From Cryobacterium sp. PH31-O1 (GTDB taxonomy: Bacteria; Actinomycetota; Actinomycetes; Actinomycetales; Microbacteriaceae), in the NCBI RefSeq assembly GCF_030063455.1, contig NZ_JASITB010000009.1, positions 1 to 64,000 on the forward strand: DNA of 64,000 nt. Reading direction: 5' to 3'. The notes below the pieces were generated by a model, which did no database searches, was not told where the DNA came from, and saw only the letters and a program-made list of their open reading frames with translations. Shown piece by piece: positions 53,800-62,204 of this stretch (positions are counted from its first letter, which is position 1; each line of letters begins with the position of its first letter). Position numbers and translations under genes: made by a program.

Positions 53800-55221
53800 C
53801 TACAGCGCCTTGAGTTCCTCGGTCACCTGGGCGACGGATTTCTTGGCGTCGCCGAAGAGCATGGTGGTGTTCTCGCCGAAGAACAGGGGGTTCTCGATGC
53901 CGGCGAAGCCCGAACTCATCGAGCGTTTGAGCACGATGACCGACCGGGACTCGGTCACGTTGAGCACGGGCATGCCGAAGATGGGCGAGTTGGGGTCGGT
54001 ACGGGCGGCGGGGTTGGTGACGTCGTTGGCGCCGATGACAATGGTGACGTCGGTGCGCGAGAACTCGCCGTTGATGTCGTCCATCTCCTTCATTGCGTCG
54101 TAGGAGACGTCGGCTTCGGCCAGGAGCACGTTCATGTGGCCTGGCATGCGCCCAGCCACCGGGTGGATCGCGTACTTGACCTCGATCCCGCGCGCCTCGA
54201 GTACCTTGGCCATGTCCTTCACGGCGTGCTGGGCCTGGGCGACGGCGAGCCCGTAGCCGGGCACGACGATGACCTGGTTGGCGTAGGCGAGCTTGATGGC
54301 GGCATCCGCTGCGGAGGTGGACTTGGCGATCTGGTCGCCACTACTGGCCGCCCCAGCGCCCTGGGTACCGCCGCCGCCGAACCCGCCGGCGACGATCGAG
54401 AGGATCGATCGGTTCATGGCCTTGGCCATGAGGTTGGTGAGGATGGTGCCCGACGCCCCCACGATCATGCCGGCGACGATCATCGCGATGTTGTTCAGCG
54501 CGAGCCCCGCCGCCGCCGCCGACAGACCGGTGAGCGCGTTGAGCAGGGAGATGACGACGGGCATGTCGGCGCCGCCGATCGGGAGCACGGTGGTGACTCC
54601 GAGGATGCCAGCCAAGACGAGGATCGCAACGAACCAGACCGGGTTGGCGCCGGTGTCGACCGAGCCGATGCCAACGATGACGGCTGCGACGATCGAGCCG
54701 AGGAACAGGATCGCGTTGAGCGGCTGTTGCAACCGGCCGACCGACAGCGGATGCCCGGGCAGAATCTGCTGCAGTTTCATGAACGCGATGATCGAGCCCC
54801 AAAACGACAGAGAACCGATGATCGCCGCGAACAGCGAAGCGATAACCAGCGGAAGGACCGGGCCGGAGGCGACGTGCAGGCCGGTGAAGCCGTCGCTTTC
54901 AATGAACTCGCCCCAGGCGATCAGGGCGACAGTTCCGCCGCCAACGCCGTTGAACAGGGCGACCAGCTGCGGGACCGCCGTCATTTTTACCTTGCGGGCC
55001 GGCGGAATGCCGATGATCACGCCCACGATGAGGGCGATAATGATGATCAGCCAGCTGCTGGTCTCGCGAATGTGGATCAGGGTCGCCACGAAGGCAACGG
55101 CCATGCCCGCCGCGGCGATCTTATTGCCGCGCACGGCAGATCTCGGGGCGGTCAGGCCGGACAATCCGAGGATGAACATCGCGAAAGCGAGAATATAGAG
55201 GGCGTAGACGAGGATATCCAT
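53800..55221 (-). CDS. pntB: NAD(P) transhydrogenase subunit beta
   Basis: 473 residues: about nine membrane helices (1-270) followed by the NADP-binding domain III (about 300-473; VIVVPGYGLAVAQAQHAVKDMA, GRMPGHMNVLLAEADVSYD, VGANDVTNPAARTDPNSPIFGMPVL). Couples proton entry to transfer of hydride from NADH to NADP+, supplying NADPH. It follows pntAb by 2 nt and ends the operon. The 145 nt after the stop, up to pepO, hold no gene. Confidence 0.95.
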   Translation of the reverse strand: MDILVYALYILAFAMFILGLSGLTAPRSAVRGNKIAAAGMAVAFVATLIHIRETSSWLIIIIALIVGVIIGIPPARKVKMTAVPQLVALFNGVGGGTVALIAWGEFIESDGFTGLHVASGPVLPLVIASLFAAIIGSLSFWGSIIAFMKLQQILPGHPLSVGRLQQPLNAILFLGSIVAAVIVGIGSVDTGANPVWFVAILVLAGILGVTTVLPIGGADMPVVISLLNALTGLSAAAAGLALNNIAMIVAGMIVGASGTILTNLMAKAMNRSILSIVAGGFGGGGTQGAGAASSGDQIAKSTSAADAAIKLAYANQVIVVPGYGLAVAQAQHAVKDMAKVLEARGIEVKYAIHPVAGRMPGHMNVLLAEADVSYDAMKEMDDINGEFSRTDVTIVIGANDVTNPAARTDPNSPIFGMPVLNVTESRSVIVLKRSMSSGFAGIENPLFFGENTTMLFGDAKKSVAQVTEELKAL

Positions 55222-55223
55222 GG

Positions 55224-55556
55224 TCAGTTCTTCCCGTCGGTTGCGCTCGTGGTGTTGGTGTTCACGGGGCGGGTCTTGAACATCGCGAGCATGCGGTCGG
55301 TCACGACGAACCCGCCAATGACATTTACGGTTCCGAACACAATCGCCACGAACGAGATGATCTGCAGCGGCAGGCCTGGGTTCTCGGCCGTGCCGAGCAC
55401 CACGAGGGCGCCGAGCACGACGATGCCGTGAATGGCGTTGGTGCCCGACATCAGCGGGGTGTGCAGGGTGTTGGGCACCTTGGAGATCACGGCGAAGCCG
55501 ATGAAACCCGAGAGTACGAGAATGGCGATGTTCGCCAGAAAGCCGGTGTAGTCCAT
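55224..55556 (-). CDS. pntAb: NAD(P) transhydrogenase subunit alpha, membrane part (PntAb)
   Basis: 110 residues with three membrane helices (LANIAILVLSGFIGFAVI; NAIHGIVVLGALVVLGTA; LPLQIISFVAIVFGTVNVIGGFVVTDRML). In split-alpha transhydrogenases this is the separate membrane piece. It lies 3 nt after pntAa and 2 nt before pntB. Confidence 0.94.
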   Translation of the reverse strand: MDYTGFLANIAILVLSGFIGFAVISKVPNTLHTPLMSGTNAIHGIVVLGALVVLGTAENPGLPLQIISFVAIVFGTVNVIGGFVVTDRMLAMFKTRPVNTNTTSATDGKN

Positions 55557-55559
55557 GGG

Positions 55560-56675
55560 TCAGATCCTGTTCGAGGCCGAGGCGCGCGTGACGCAGGAAA
55601 GCGCCACCACGTCGTCGGAATAGTCGGGGTTGAGTCGGCCATCCCGCACGAGCAACTCGAGCAGGGCGGTGAGGTTCTTCGAGTAGAGCTCGCTCGCATG
55701 CTCTGGCATCGTCGAGGGCAGGTTCAGCGGGGACGCAATGGTGACGCCGCCGACAATTACGGTCTCACCGGGCACGGTCAGCTCGCAGTTGCCGCCGGTC
55801 TCGCCCGCCATGTCGATGACGACACTGCCGGCTTTCATGCCGTACACGGCCGCGGCGGTCACCAGCCGCGGCGCCGGGCGCCCCGGCACGAGGGCGGTCG
55901 TGATCACGACATCGAACGTAGAAATCGCCGTCTCGAGCGCGGCCTGCTGCTCGGCACGTTCGTCGTCGGTGAGTTCGCGGGCATAACCGCCGTCACCGGC
56001 GGCATCGATGCCAACCTCGAGCCACTGGGCTCCCACCGACCGCACCTGATCGGCGACCTCCGGCCGCACGTCGTAGCCGGTTGCGCGTCCGCCGAGCCGT
56101 TTGGCGGTCGCGAGTGCCTGCAGCCCGGCGACACCGACGCCGAGCACGAGCACACTCGCCGGCTTGACGGTGCCAGCCGCGGTGGTCAGCATCGGAAAGA
56201 ACCGGGTCGACAGCGACGCAGCGAGGATGACCGACTTGTAGCCGGCGACATTCGCCTGCGACGAGAGCGCGTCCATCACCTGGGCCCGCGAGATACGCGG
56301 GATTGCCTCCACCGCGTAACCGACGATGCCAGCATTTTGCAGTGCAGCAATCTTATTGTCCGCGTTGCGTGGCGCGAGAAACCCGATCAGGGTCGTGCCC
56401 GCCGCCAGGCGGGCGATCTCGGCATCGGTAGGCGGGGCCACCTTGAGCACGATGTCGGCGCTCCACGCGTCGCCGATGGTGGCGCCGGCGGCGAGATAGA
56501 GATCATCACCCATGAGGGCTTCCACTCCGGCGCCGGCCTCGACCACGACGTCGAAGCCCTTCGCGACGAGGGAGGCGACGGCGCGGGGCACGAGGGCAAC
56601 GCGCCGCTCATCCGCCCCACTCTCACGAACGACGCCGATGCGGGGCGCCTCGGGGGGTAGCTGGGGATCGGGCAT
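55560..56675 (-). CDS. pntAa: NAD(P) transhydrogenase subunit alpha, NAD-binding part (PntAa)
   Basis: 371 residues. Alanine dehydrogenase/PNT fold: RIGVVRESGADERRVALVPRAVASLVAKGFDVVVEAGAG at the N-terminus and the NAD-binding VLVLGVGVAGLQALATAKRLGGRATGYDVRPEV (about 172-204), then VVIDMAGETGGNCE. This is domain I, which binds NAD(H). ATG 56675 has AAAGG 11 nt upstream. First gene of pntAa-pntAb-pntB, preceded by a leader able to form several hairpins. Confidence 0.95.
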   Translation of the reverse strand: MPDPQLPPEAPRIGVVRESGADERRVALVPRAVASLVAKGFDVVVEAGAGVEALMGDDLYLAAGATIGDAWSADIVLKVAPPTDAEIARLAAGTTLIGFLAPRNADNKIAALQNAGIVGYAVEAIPRISRAQVMDALSSQANVAGYKSVILAASLSTRFFPMLTTAAGTVKPASVLVLGVGVAGLQALATAKRLGGRATGYDVRPEVADQVRSVGAQWLEVGIDAAGDGGYARELTDDERAEQQAALETAISTFDVVITTALVPGRPAPRLVTAAAVYGMKAGSVVIDMAGETGGNCELTVPGETVIVGGVTIASPLNLPSTMPEHASELYSKNLTALLELLVRDGRLNPDYSDDVVALSCVTRASASNRI

Positions 56676-56992
56676 TGTAGAGAGCCTTTCAAAGCGATCA
56701 GGAAGTCAGCACGCTCATCAATGAGGTGGCAAACCTCCCTACGGGGAGGGGGCACTCGAGGCTGGGAATGATGTCCCCGGCGCGGCGGAGTGTGCCCGGG
56801 ACAGCCACGGTCAGCAGCAGTTCCTTGCACGAACATATCCAAATGGAGCGTGACATGCGCCCGTTTTGAGTGCGCCGCGCATGAAAGATTCGACATTCTT
56901 AACAATTACGTCGATGTCGGGCTGACATTAGCCGTCTCCGTAACGTGCGCCGTCGGCATCCGTCGGTGTTGCCCACCGGAGGAGCGCGGGGC
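56676..56992. promoter_or_regulatory. 317-nt region between pntAa and the MATE gene, with a structured pnt leader
   Basis: No gene is seen. On the minus strand it can form three stems upstream of pntAa: a CTCAT/ATGAG hairpin (56714-56725), a CCTCCC/GGGAGG hairpin with a 4-nt loop (56734-56749), and a TGTCCC/GGGACA pair (56772-56777 with 56798-56803). This may be a leader with regulatory structure. I do not recognise a named riboswitch. The part nearer the MATE gene is A+T-richer (56880-56945) and holds GGAGGAG (56978-56984), a strong ribosome site. Confidence 0.45.
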
Positions 56993-57028
56993 GTGAGCGC
57001 GGTGAACGACAGCCCGTAGAGTCGAAAC

Positions 57029-58360
57029 ATCAATATCTTTCGCACCCAGCCCATCGACCGGGACATTCTGCGGCTCGCCGTACCCGCACTCGGCGCGCTC
57101 GTGGCCGAGCCGCTGTTTCTGCTGGCCGATTCCGCCATGGTCGGGCACCTTGGCACCACGCCGTTGGCCGGTCTCGGCCTGGCGAGCGCTGTGCTGCAGA
57201 CCATCATTGGCCTGATGGTCTTTTTGGCCTACAGCACCACCCCTGCGGTGGCCCGCTGGCTCGGGGCCGGCGACAGCCGCAGGGCGGTGTCGGTCGGCAT
57301 CGACGGGCTCTGGCTCGCCCTCGGTCTCGGTCTCGTGCTCGCAGCCTTCGGCCTGCTCGCCACCCCGGCGCTCGTCGGCGCGTTCGGCGCCGAAACCGCC
57401 GTGACAGCGGATGCCGCCACCTACCTCGGCATCTCCATGCTGGGCCTGCCCGCCATGCTGTTGGTGTTCGCGGCGACCGGCCTGCTTCGCGGTCTGCAGG
57501 ACACCCGCACCCCGCTCTACGTGGCCGGGGTCGGTTTCGGAGCGAATATCGCGCTCAACTACGTCTTCATCTACCTGCTCGGCTGGGGCATCGCCGGATC
57601 GGCCGTTGGCACCGTCGTGGCCCAGTGGGGCATGGTCGCCGTCTACCTCGTCGTGGTCGCCCGGCACGCCCGCCGCCACAGCGCCCCGCTGCGCCCGCAC
57701 CGGGCCGGGCTGCTGCTCGGCGCCAAGAGCGGCGGCTGGCTGTTCGTGCGCACGCTGAGCCTTCGCGCCGCCATGCTGCTCGCGGTGTTCGTTGCCGCCC
57801 AGCTCGGCTCGCCCGAACTCGCCGCGTTTCAGATCGCGATGACCCTGTTCGCGACGCTCGCCTTCGCCCTCGACGCTCTCGCGATCGCCGCCCAAGCCCT
57901 CGTCGGACGCGGACTCGGCGCGGGGGACGTGCCGCAGGTGCGCGCGGTGCTCCGGCGCTGCCTGGAGTGGGGCCTGCTGGCCGGCCTCGTGCTCGCCGTC
58001 GTCGTGATCGGCACAAGCGGGGTTCTCGGGCACGCGTTCACGAACTCTGACGCGGTGACCCGGCTGCTGCCGCCGACCCTGATCGTGCTGGGGGCATCCG
58101 TTCCCCTCGGCGCGGTCGTGTTCGTGCTCGACGGTGTGCTGATCGGAGCCGGCGATGCCCGATACCTGGCCCTGACCGGGCTGCTCAACCTCATCGTGTT
58201 CGTTCCGCTCGCCGTCGCCGTGCTGCGGTGGGCGCCGGCGGGCTCTTCCGGACTCGCGCTGCTCATGGCCGCGTTTGCCCTCGGCTACCTCGGAGCCCGG
58301 GCAGTGACGCTGAGCCTGCGCGCCCGCAGCCTGGCCTGGATGGTCGTCGGCGCCCGCTAA
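57029..58360 (+). CDS. MATE-family efflux transporter (DinF-like), abnormal start
   Basis: About 443 residues if begun at ATC 57029; 419 from GTG 57101, which would cut into the first helix. Twelve membrane segments; LAVPALGALVAEPLFLLADSAMVGHLGTTPLAGLGL and LYVAGVGFGANIALNYVFIYLLGWGIAGSAVGTVVAQWGM are the MATE signatures of both halves. It exports drugs or metabolites against cations. The strong ribosome site GGAGGAG leads to GTG 56993, but that frame reaches an in-frame TAG at 57017 after eight codons; no ATG/GTG/TTG lies between the TAG and 57101. So it is either a nonsense-mutated gene, one that uses a non-standard ATC/ATT start, or one that is truncated. Confidence 0.78.
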   Translation: MNIFRTQPIDRDILRLAVPALGALVAEPLFLLADSAMVGHLGTTPLAGLGLASAVLQTIIGLMVFLAYSTTPAVARWLGAGDSRRAVSVGIDGLWLALGLGLVLAAFGLLATPALVGAFGAETAVTADAATYLGISMLGLPAMLLVFAATGLLRGLQDTRTPLYVAGVGFGANIALNYVFIYLLGWGIAGSAVGTVVAQWGMVAVYLVVVARHARRHSAPLRPHRAGLLLGAKSGGWLFVRTLSLRAAMLLAVFVAAQLGSPELAAFQIAMTLFATLAFALDALAIAAQALVGRGLGAGDVPQVRAVLRRCLEWGLLAGLVLAVVVIGTSGVLGHAFTNSDAVTRLLPPTLIVLGASVPLGAVVFVLDGVLIGAGDARYLALTGLLNLIVFVPLAVAVLRWAPAGSSGLALLMAAFALGYLGARAVTLSLRARSLAWMVVGAR

Positions 58361-58421
58361 CTCCCCGCGGGTGCGCGCCCCGAGGCTGCTCGCGCGCCCG
58401 ATCCGCTAGGCCGCCACCACC

Positions 58422-59918
58422 TCAGCGGATGCGACGGTGCACCGACTGCGGCGCGAGATAGGCCTTCAGACCCTCCGGCCCGAACTCGGCGCCGAGGCCA
58501 GAATCGTGCCGACCGGCGAACGGCGCAGCGTGATTAGAGGCGAAGAAGCCCAGGCCCACCGAACCGGTGTCGAGACGCCCGGCGATCCTGAATGCGCGTT
58601 CAGGATCCCCGGAGAAGATCGTGCCGCCGAGCCCGAACGCGGTGTTGTTGGCGAGTTCAATACCCTCGTCGAGCGAGGAGTAGCGAAGGATCGACAGTAC
58701 CGGGCCGAAGATCTCTTCCCTGGCGATGCGCATGCCAGGCGTCACATCGGCGAACACCGTGGGTTTCACGAAGAACCCCCGATCAAAGCCGCTCGAAACG
58801 TCACCGCCGGTCGTGGCGCGGGCGCCCTCGGCCACGCCGCTGCGAATGTACTCCCGCACGGTCTGCTCCTGCGCGCGCGTGGCGGCAGGCCCGAACACGG
58901 TGTCTGGCTGCATCGGGTCGCCCTGTTTGGCGGCAGCGATGGTGGCGGTGACCATGTCGACGAGCTCGTCGTAGCGCTGCGCCGGAGCGAGAATGCGGGT
59001 CGAGATGTAGCAGGTTTGGCCGGTGTTACGCATGCAGGTTCTGATGAGAACCTGCGACAGGGCGTCTAGGTCAACGTCGGGCAGCACGAGCGCCGACGAT
59101 TTTCCCCCCAGTTCGAGCGTGACCGGTCGCAGCAGCTGACCGCAGGCCCCGGCGATCGTTCGGCCGACCGGAGTCGACCCCGTGAACGCCACCTTGTCGA
59201 TGCCGGGATGTTTGACCAGGGCATCGCCAAAGGAGCCGGGCCCGGTGACGAGGTTGATCACCCCGGCCGGAATGCCCGCCGCCCGCGCCGCGTCGATGAT
59301 GAGTCGCACCGACAGCGGCGTCGGCGAGGCCGGCTTGATCACGACGGTGCAGCCGGCCATGAGTGCCGGCGCGAGCTTGGCAACGACGAGGTTGATCGGA
59401 AAGTTCCACGGCGCGATCAGAGCGCAGACCCCGATCGGGTCCTGCCGCACCACTGTTTCGCCCGATCCGTCGGGAAACGGCCGAATATCGGGTGTTTCGA
59501 GCAGACCCGCGAGCGAGGCGAAGTAGCGAAAGATCGAGGCGGCGTTGCCGGCGGCGCGCGAGGATTCCGCCACCGGCGACCCGTTCTCCCAGGTGTTGGT
59601 GTGCGAGATGGCCTCCGCGCGCTTCTCGACCTCGTCGGCCAGGCGCAGTAGAAAGCCGGCACGCTCTGTGGGAGTGAGGTCGCGCCATCCGTTTGCGTGG
59701 CCCGCACCGGTGAAGGCTCGGCGGGCAGCCGCGACGGCCCGGTCGAGGTCGGCGACGGATGCCTGCGGCACCGACCCCCAGACCTCTTGCGTCGCCGGGT
59801 TGGTCACCAGGGTGCGGCCGGTGCCGGTGGCAGGCGACCAGTCCCCCTCGATGAAGACGTCGTCGGTGTGCTGGTAGGGCAGGTTCGCGGTCACGGGAAG
59901 AGCGACCAGACTGCTCAT
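58422..59918 (-). CDS. NAD(P)-dependent aldehyde dehydrogenase
   Basis: 498 residues. Catalytic Glu in TLELGGKSS (near 270) and Cys in NTGQTCYISTR (near 304); PWNFP and FTGSTPVGR for cofactor and structural motifs. General aldehyde to acid oxidation; substrate unknown. ATG 59918 overlaps the HD-domain gene stop (ATGA). Last gene of a six-gene (or longer) operon with a ferredoxin, its reductase and an SDR, which suggests an alcohol-aldehyde-acid oxidation path. Confidence 0.9.
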   Translation of the reverse strand: MSSLVALPVTANLPYQHTDDVFIEGDWSPATGTGRTLVTNPATQEVWGSVPQASVADLDRAVAAARRAFTGAGHANGWRDLTPTERAGFLLRLADEVEKRAEAISHTNTWENGSPVAESSRAAGNAASIFRYFASLAGLLETPDIRPFPDGSGETVVRQDPIGVCALIAPWNFPINLVVAKLAPALMAGCTVVIKPASPTPLSVRLIIDAARAAGIPAGVINLVTGPGSFGDALVKHPGIDKVAFTGSTPVGRTIAGACGQLLRPVTLELGGKSSALVLPDVDLDALSQVLIRTCMRNTGQTCYISTRILAPAQRYDELVDMVTATIAAAKQGDPMQPDTVFGPAATRAQEQTVREYIRSGVAEGARATTGGDVSSGFDRGFFVKPTVFADVTPGMRIAREEIFGPVLSILRYSSLDEGIELANNTAFGLGGTIFSGDPERAFRIAGRLDTGSVGLGFFASNHAAPFAGRHDSGLGAEFGPEGLKAYLAPQSVHRRIR

Positions 59919-60598
59919 GCGCCGCTGCCATCGAGCGCGGGGGCGACGACGCCGGTGGCCAGCACGTCTGTTTGCAGCAGGGCTTCGGCGCGTTCGAGCT
60001 CGGCGAGGGCCATCTCGTGGGCGGCCGCGGTGATCAGCTCGGGAATAATATCGGTGCGCAGGCGTCGGCAGTAGGCCGAGGGCTCCTGGCCGAACCAGCC
60101 CGAGGCGAGCGCGATGCCGGTGGTGGTGAAGCGCCACAGACGATCAGCGTCGCGCACCAGGGAATCCTCGATCGAATAGCTCTCTGCGCGGGTGTCATGG
60201 CCGTCGATGATGTCGGTCACCCTGGCCACGAAATCCGGGTCGTAGCCAAGGGCGGGCAGTACCTCGCGGGCGATCTCGCAGCCCTTGACCTCGTGTTCAT
60301 AGCGGATATCGGCCTGGCGCCAGTTGGCGCCGAAACCCTCCGAGATGATCTTGGTCTCATCGACCCTGGCCCAGCCGGTGTCGTGCAGCAGAATGGCCAC
60401 GCGCACGACGAGGGCGTCGGCCTCGGGGTAGGCCAGGCAGAGTCGCTCGGCGAACGCGAACGAGATCGGTATGTGAATGTCGTTCGAGCGTGATCGCATC
60501 TCGGGGCGCACCGCCCGCCACAGTGCGTTGAGGTCGATTGAGGTCACGCCCACCGCGATCGGTGAGGTGTCGACGAGTTCTTCGGTCTGCAGGGTCAT
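59915..60598 (-). CDS. HD-domain phosphohydrolase-like protein
   Basis: 227 residues. HD motif in VAILLHDTGWARVDE (near 91), a further His in EHEVKGCEIAREVLPALGYD and IDGHDTRAESYSIEDSLVRDADRLW (about 148-172), which together form the metal site of HD hydrolases. Activity on a phosphorylated metabolite or nucleotide is likely, but the substrate is not visible. ATG follows GGAAAG and lies 2 nt after the reductase stop. Confidence 0.78.
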   Translation of the reverse strand: MTLQTEELVDTSPIAVGVTSIDLNALWRAVRPEMRSRSNDIHIPISFAFAERLCLAYPEADALVVRVAILLHDTGWARVDETKIISEGFGANWRQADIRYEHEVKGCEIAREVLPALGYDPDFVARVTDIIDGHDTRAESYSIEDSLVRDADRLWRFTTTGIALASGWFGQEPSAYCRRLRTDIIPELITAAAHEMALAELERAEALLQTDVLATGVVAPALDGSGA

Positions 60599-60600
60599 GA

Positions 60601-61881
60601 TTACTTTCCGATCAAAACGGGAAGAGGGGCGGGCAGGGCGAGTTTCTTGAGCGGGAGCGATAGGTCGACCGCACGGTCAGCGGGCAGGTGCTGCCCGGAG
60701 TGCAGCATGGCGCGCACGGCGATGAAGTCGAGCGGCCGGTTGACGCAGTCGGCGGCGATGAGCTGCCCGGCTCGGTAGTAGAGCACAGAGAACTTCTCGG
60801 TCTCGGGATCGCCGCGCAGCACGATCTGGTCGTGGCCGCCGCTCAGGCCGGCGATCTGTAGTTTGAGGTCGGCCTGGTCGCTCCAGAACCACGGCACGGT
60901 GGAGTATTCGGCGGGCAGGCCGAGCAGGGTCGCAGCGGCGACCTTGGCCTGTTCGACCGCGTTCTGCACGCTTTCCAGGCGCAGCCGGGCGATGCCGCCG
61001 GGAGTTGACGACGAGTTCGGCGTGGGGTTGGGCGTGTTGGCGCAGTCGCCGGCGGCGACGGTGAGCCCGTCGGAGCACAGCGCGCTGGCGTCGACGACAA
61101 TGCCGTTGTCGACGGTGAGGTCGAGCTGTTCGGCCAGTTCGGTGCGGGCGATCACGCCAACACCGATCAGAACGACGTCGGCCTTGATCACGTCGCCGCT
61201 CGCGAGTTCAACCCCGGTGACCCGGTCGTGCTGGCCGAGAAAACGGCTGACCTGGGCGTTCAACACCACCCGGGTGCCGCGGCGCCGGTGCGCCGCGAGG
61301 TAGAAGGCGCTCGTCGCCTCGGATACCGCTCGCCCGACCAGGCGCGGCGCTGCTTCGAGCACGGTCACGGTCTTACCGGCGGCGCGAGCTCCGGCGGCCA
61401 CTTCGAGGCCGATGAAACCTCCACCCACAACGACCAGGTCGGTCGCGCTGGCCAGTCTCTGTTCGAGCAGGGCGGCATCCGTTGCGGTGCGCAGGTAGCT
61501 GACCCCCTCGAGTTCGCTGCCGTCGAACGGAATCTGGCGCGGAATGGCGCCCGTGGTGAGGGCGAGCCGGGCGAATTCGAAGCGCCGGCCCGATTCGGCG
61601 GTGGCCACCCCGCCGCTGGCATCACGCTCGATCGTTACGATGCGTTCCCGGGTGACGAGCTCGATGCTGTGCTCGGCGTAGAACTCGTGGGTGCGAAAGG
61701 TCAGCGAATCTGCTGTGGCCTCACCCTTGAGAAAAGCCTTCGAGAGCGGCGGCCGCTGGTACGGGGCGTGCGGCTCTTCGCCGACGAGCACGATCGGCTC
61801 GGTGTCGCCAAGTTCCCGCAGGCTCGAGGCGAGCTGCACGCCGGCCTGGCAGGCACCGATGATGAGGGTTCCGATTCGCAT
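60601..61881 (-). CDS. FAD-dependent ferredoxin reductase
   Basis: 426 residues. Two dinucleotide sites, LIIGACQAGVQLASSLRELG (about 6-25; Cys where the third Gly is usual) and LVVVGGGFIGLEVAAGARAAGKTVTVLE (about 148-175), plus YQRPPLSKAFLKGE and the C-terminal FWSDQADLKLQIAG region typical of rhodocoxin/putidaredoxin-type reductases. Passes electrons from NAD(P)H to the ferredoxin encoded 2 nt upstream. The oxygenase it serves is not in the window. Confidence 0.9.
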   Translation of the reverse strand: MRIGTLIIGACQAGVQLASSLRELGDTEPIVLVGEEPHAPYQRPPLSKAFLKGEATADSLTFRTHEFYAEHSIELVTRERIVTIERDASGGVATAESGRRFEFARLALTTGAIPRQIPFDGSELEGVSYLRTATDAALLEQRLASATDLVVVGGGFIGLEVAAGARAAGKTVTVLEAAPRLVGRAVSEATSAFYLAAHRRRGTRVVLNAQVSRFLGQHDRVTGVELASGDVIKADVVLIGVGVIARTELAEQLDLTVDNGIVVDASALCSDGLTVAAGDCANTPNPTPNSSSTPGGIARLRLESVQNAVEQAKVAAATLLGLPAEYSTVPWFWSDQADLKLQIAGLSGGHDQIVLRGDPETEKFSVLYYRAGQLIAADCVNRPLDFIAVRAMLHSGQHLPADRAVDLSLPLKKLALPAPLPVLIGK

Positions 61882-61883
61882 GG

Positions 61884-62195
61884 TCAGACCTGCGTTTCTG
61901 GGGTGGTCACGCGAATGTCCGCGTCGCGCAGCTTGAGCTGGCAGGAGAGTCGGGAGTTAGCCTCGCGGTCGACGGCGGTGCCGTCGAGCATGTCGTCTTC
62001 GAGTTCTTGCATCGGGTCGAAGACGCTGTCGGCGCAGACGAAGACATGGCAGGTGGCGCAGGAGAGGCTGCCGCCGCACTCGGCAACGATGCCGGGAACG
62101 CCGTTGCGCACGGCGGTCTCCATAACGGAGTCACCCGCGAATCCCGCGACGGCCGTTTCATTGCCGGCGGCGGATATGTAGGTTACAGAAGGCAT
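61884..62195 (-). CDS. 2Fe-2S ferredoxin (adrenodoxin/putidaredoxin type)
   Basis: 103 residues. Cluster ligands in VAECGGSLSCATCHVFV (C-x5-C-x2-C, about 39-48) and a last Cys in SRLSCQLKL near 86. This is the type that feeds cytochrome P450 or similar oxygenases. ATG follows GGAGAAACA. Paired with the reductase gene 2 nt downstream. Confidence 0.92.
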   Translation of the reverse strand: MPSVTYISAAGNETAVAGFAGDSVMETAVRNGVPGIVAECGGSLSCATCHVFVCADSVFDPMQELEDDMLDGTAVDREANSRLSCQLKLRDADIRVTTPETQV

Positions 62196-62204
62196 TGTTT
62201 CTCC

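Noticed and set aside
56676..56992. A named riboswitch upstream of pntAa.
   Set aside because: Hairpins are present but I could not match conserved nucleotides of any class I know.
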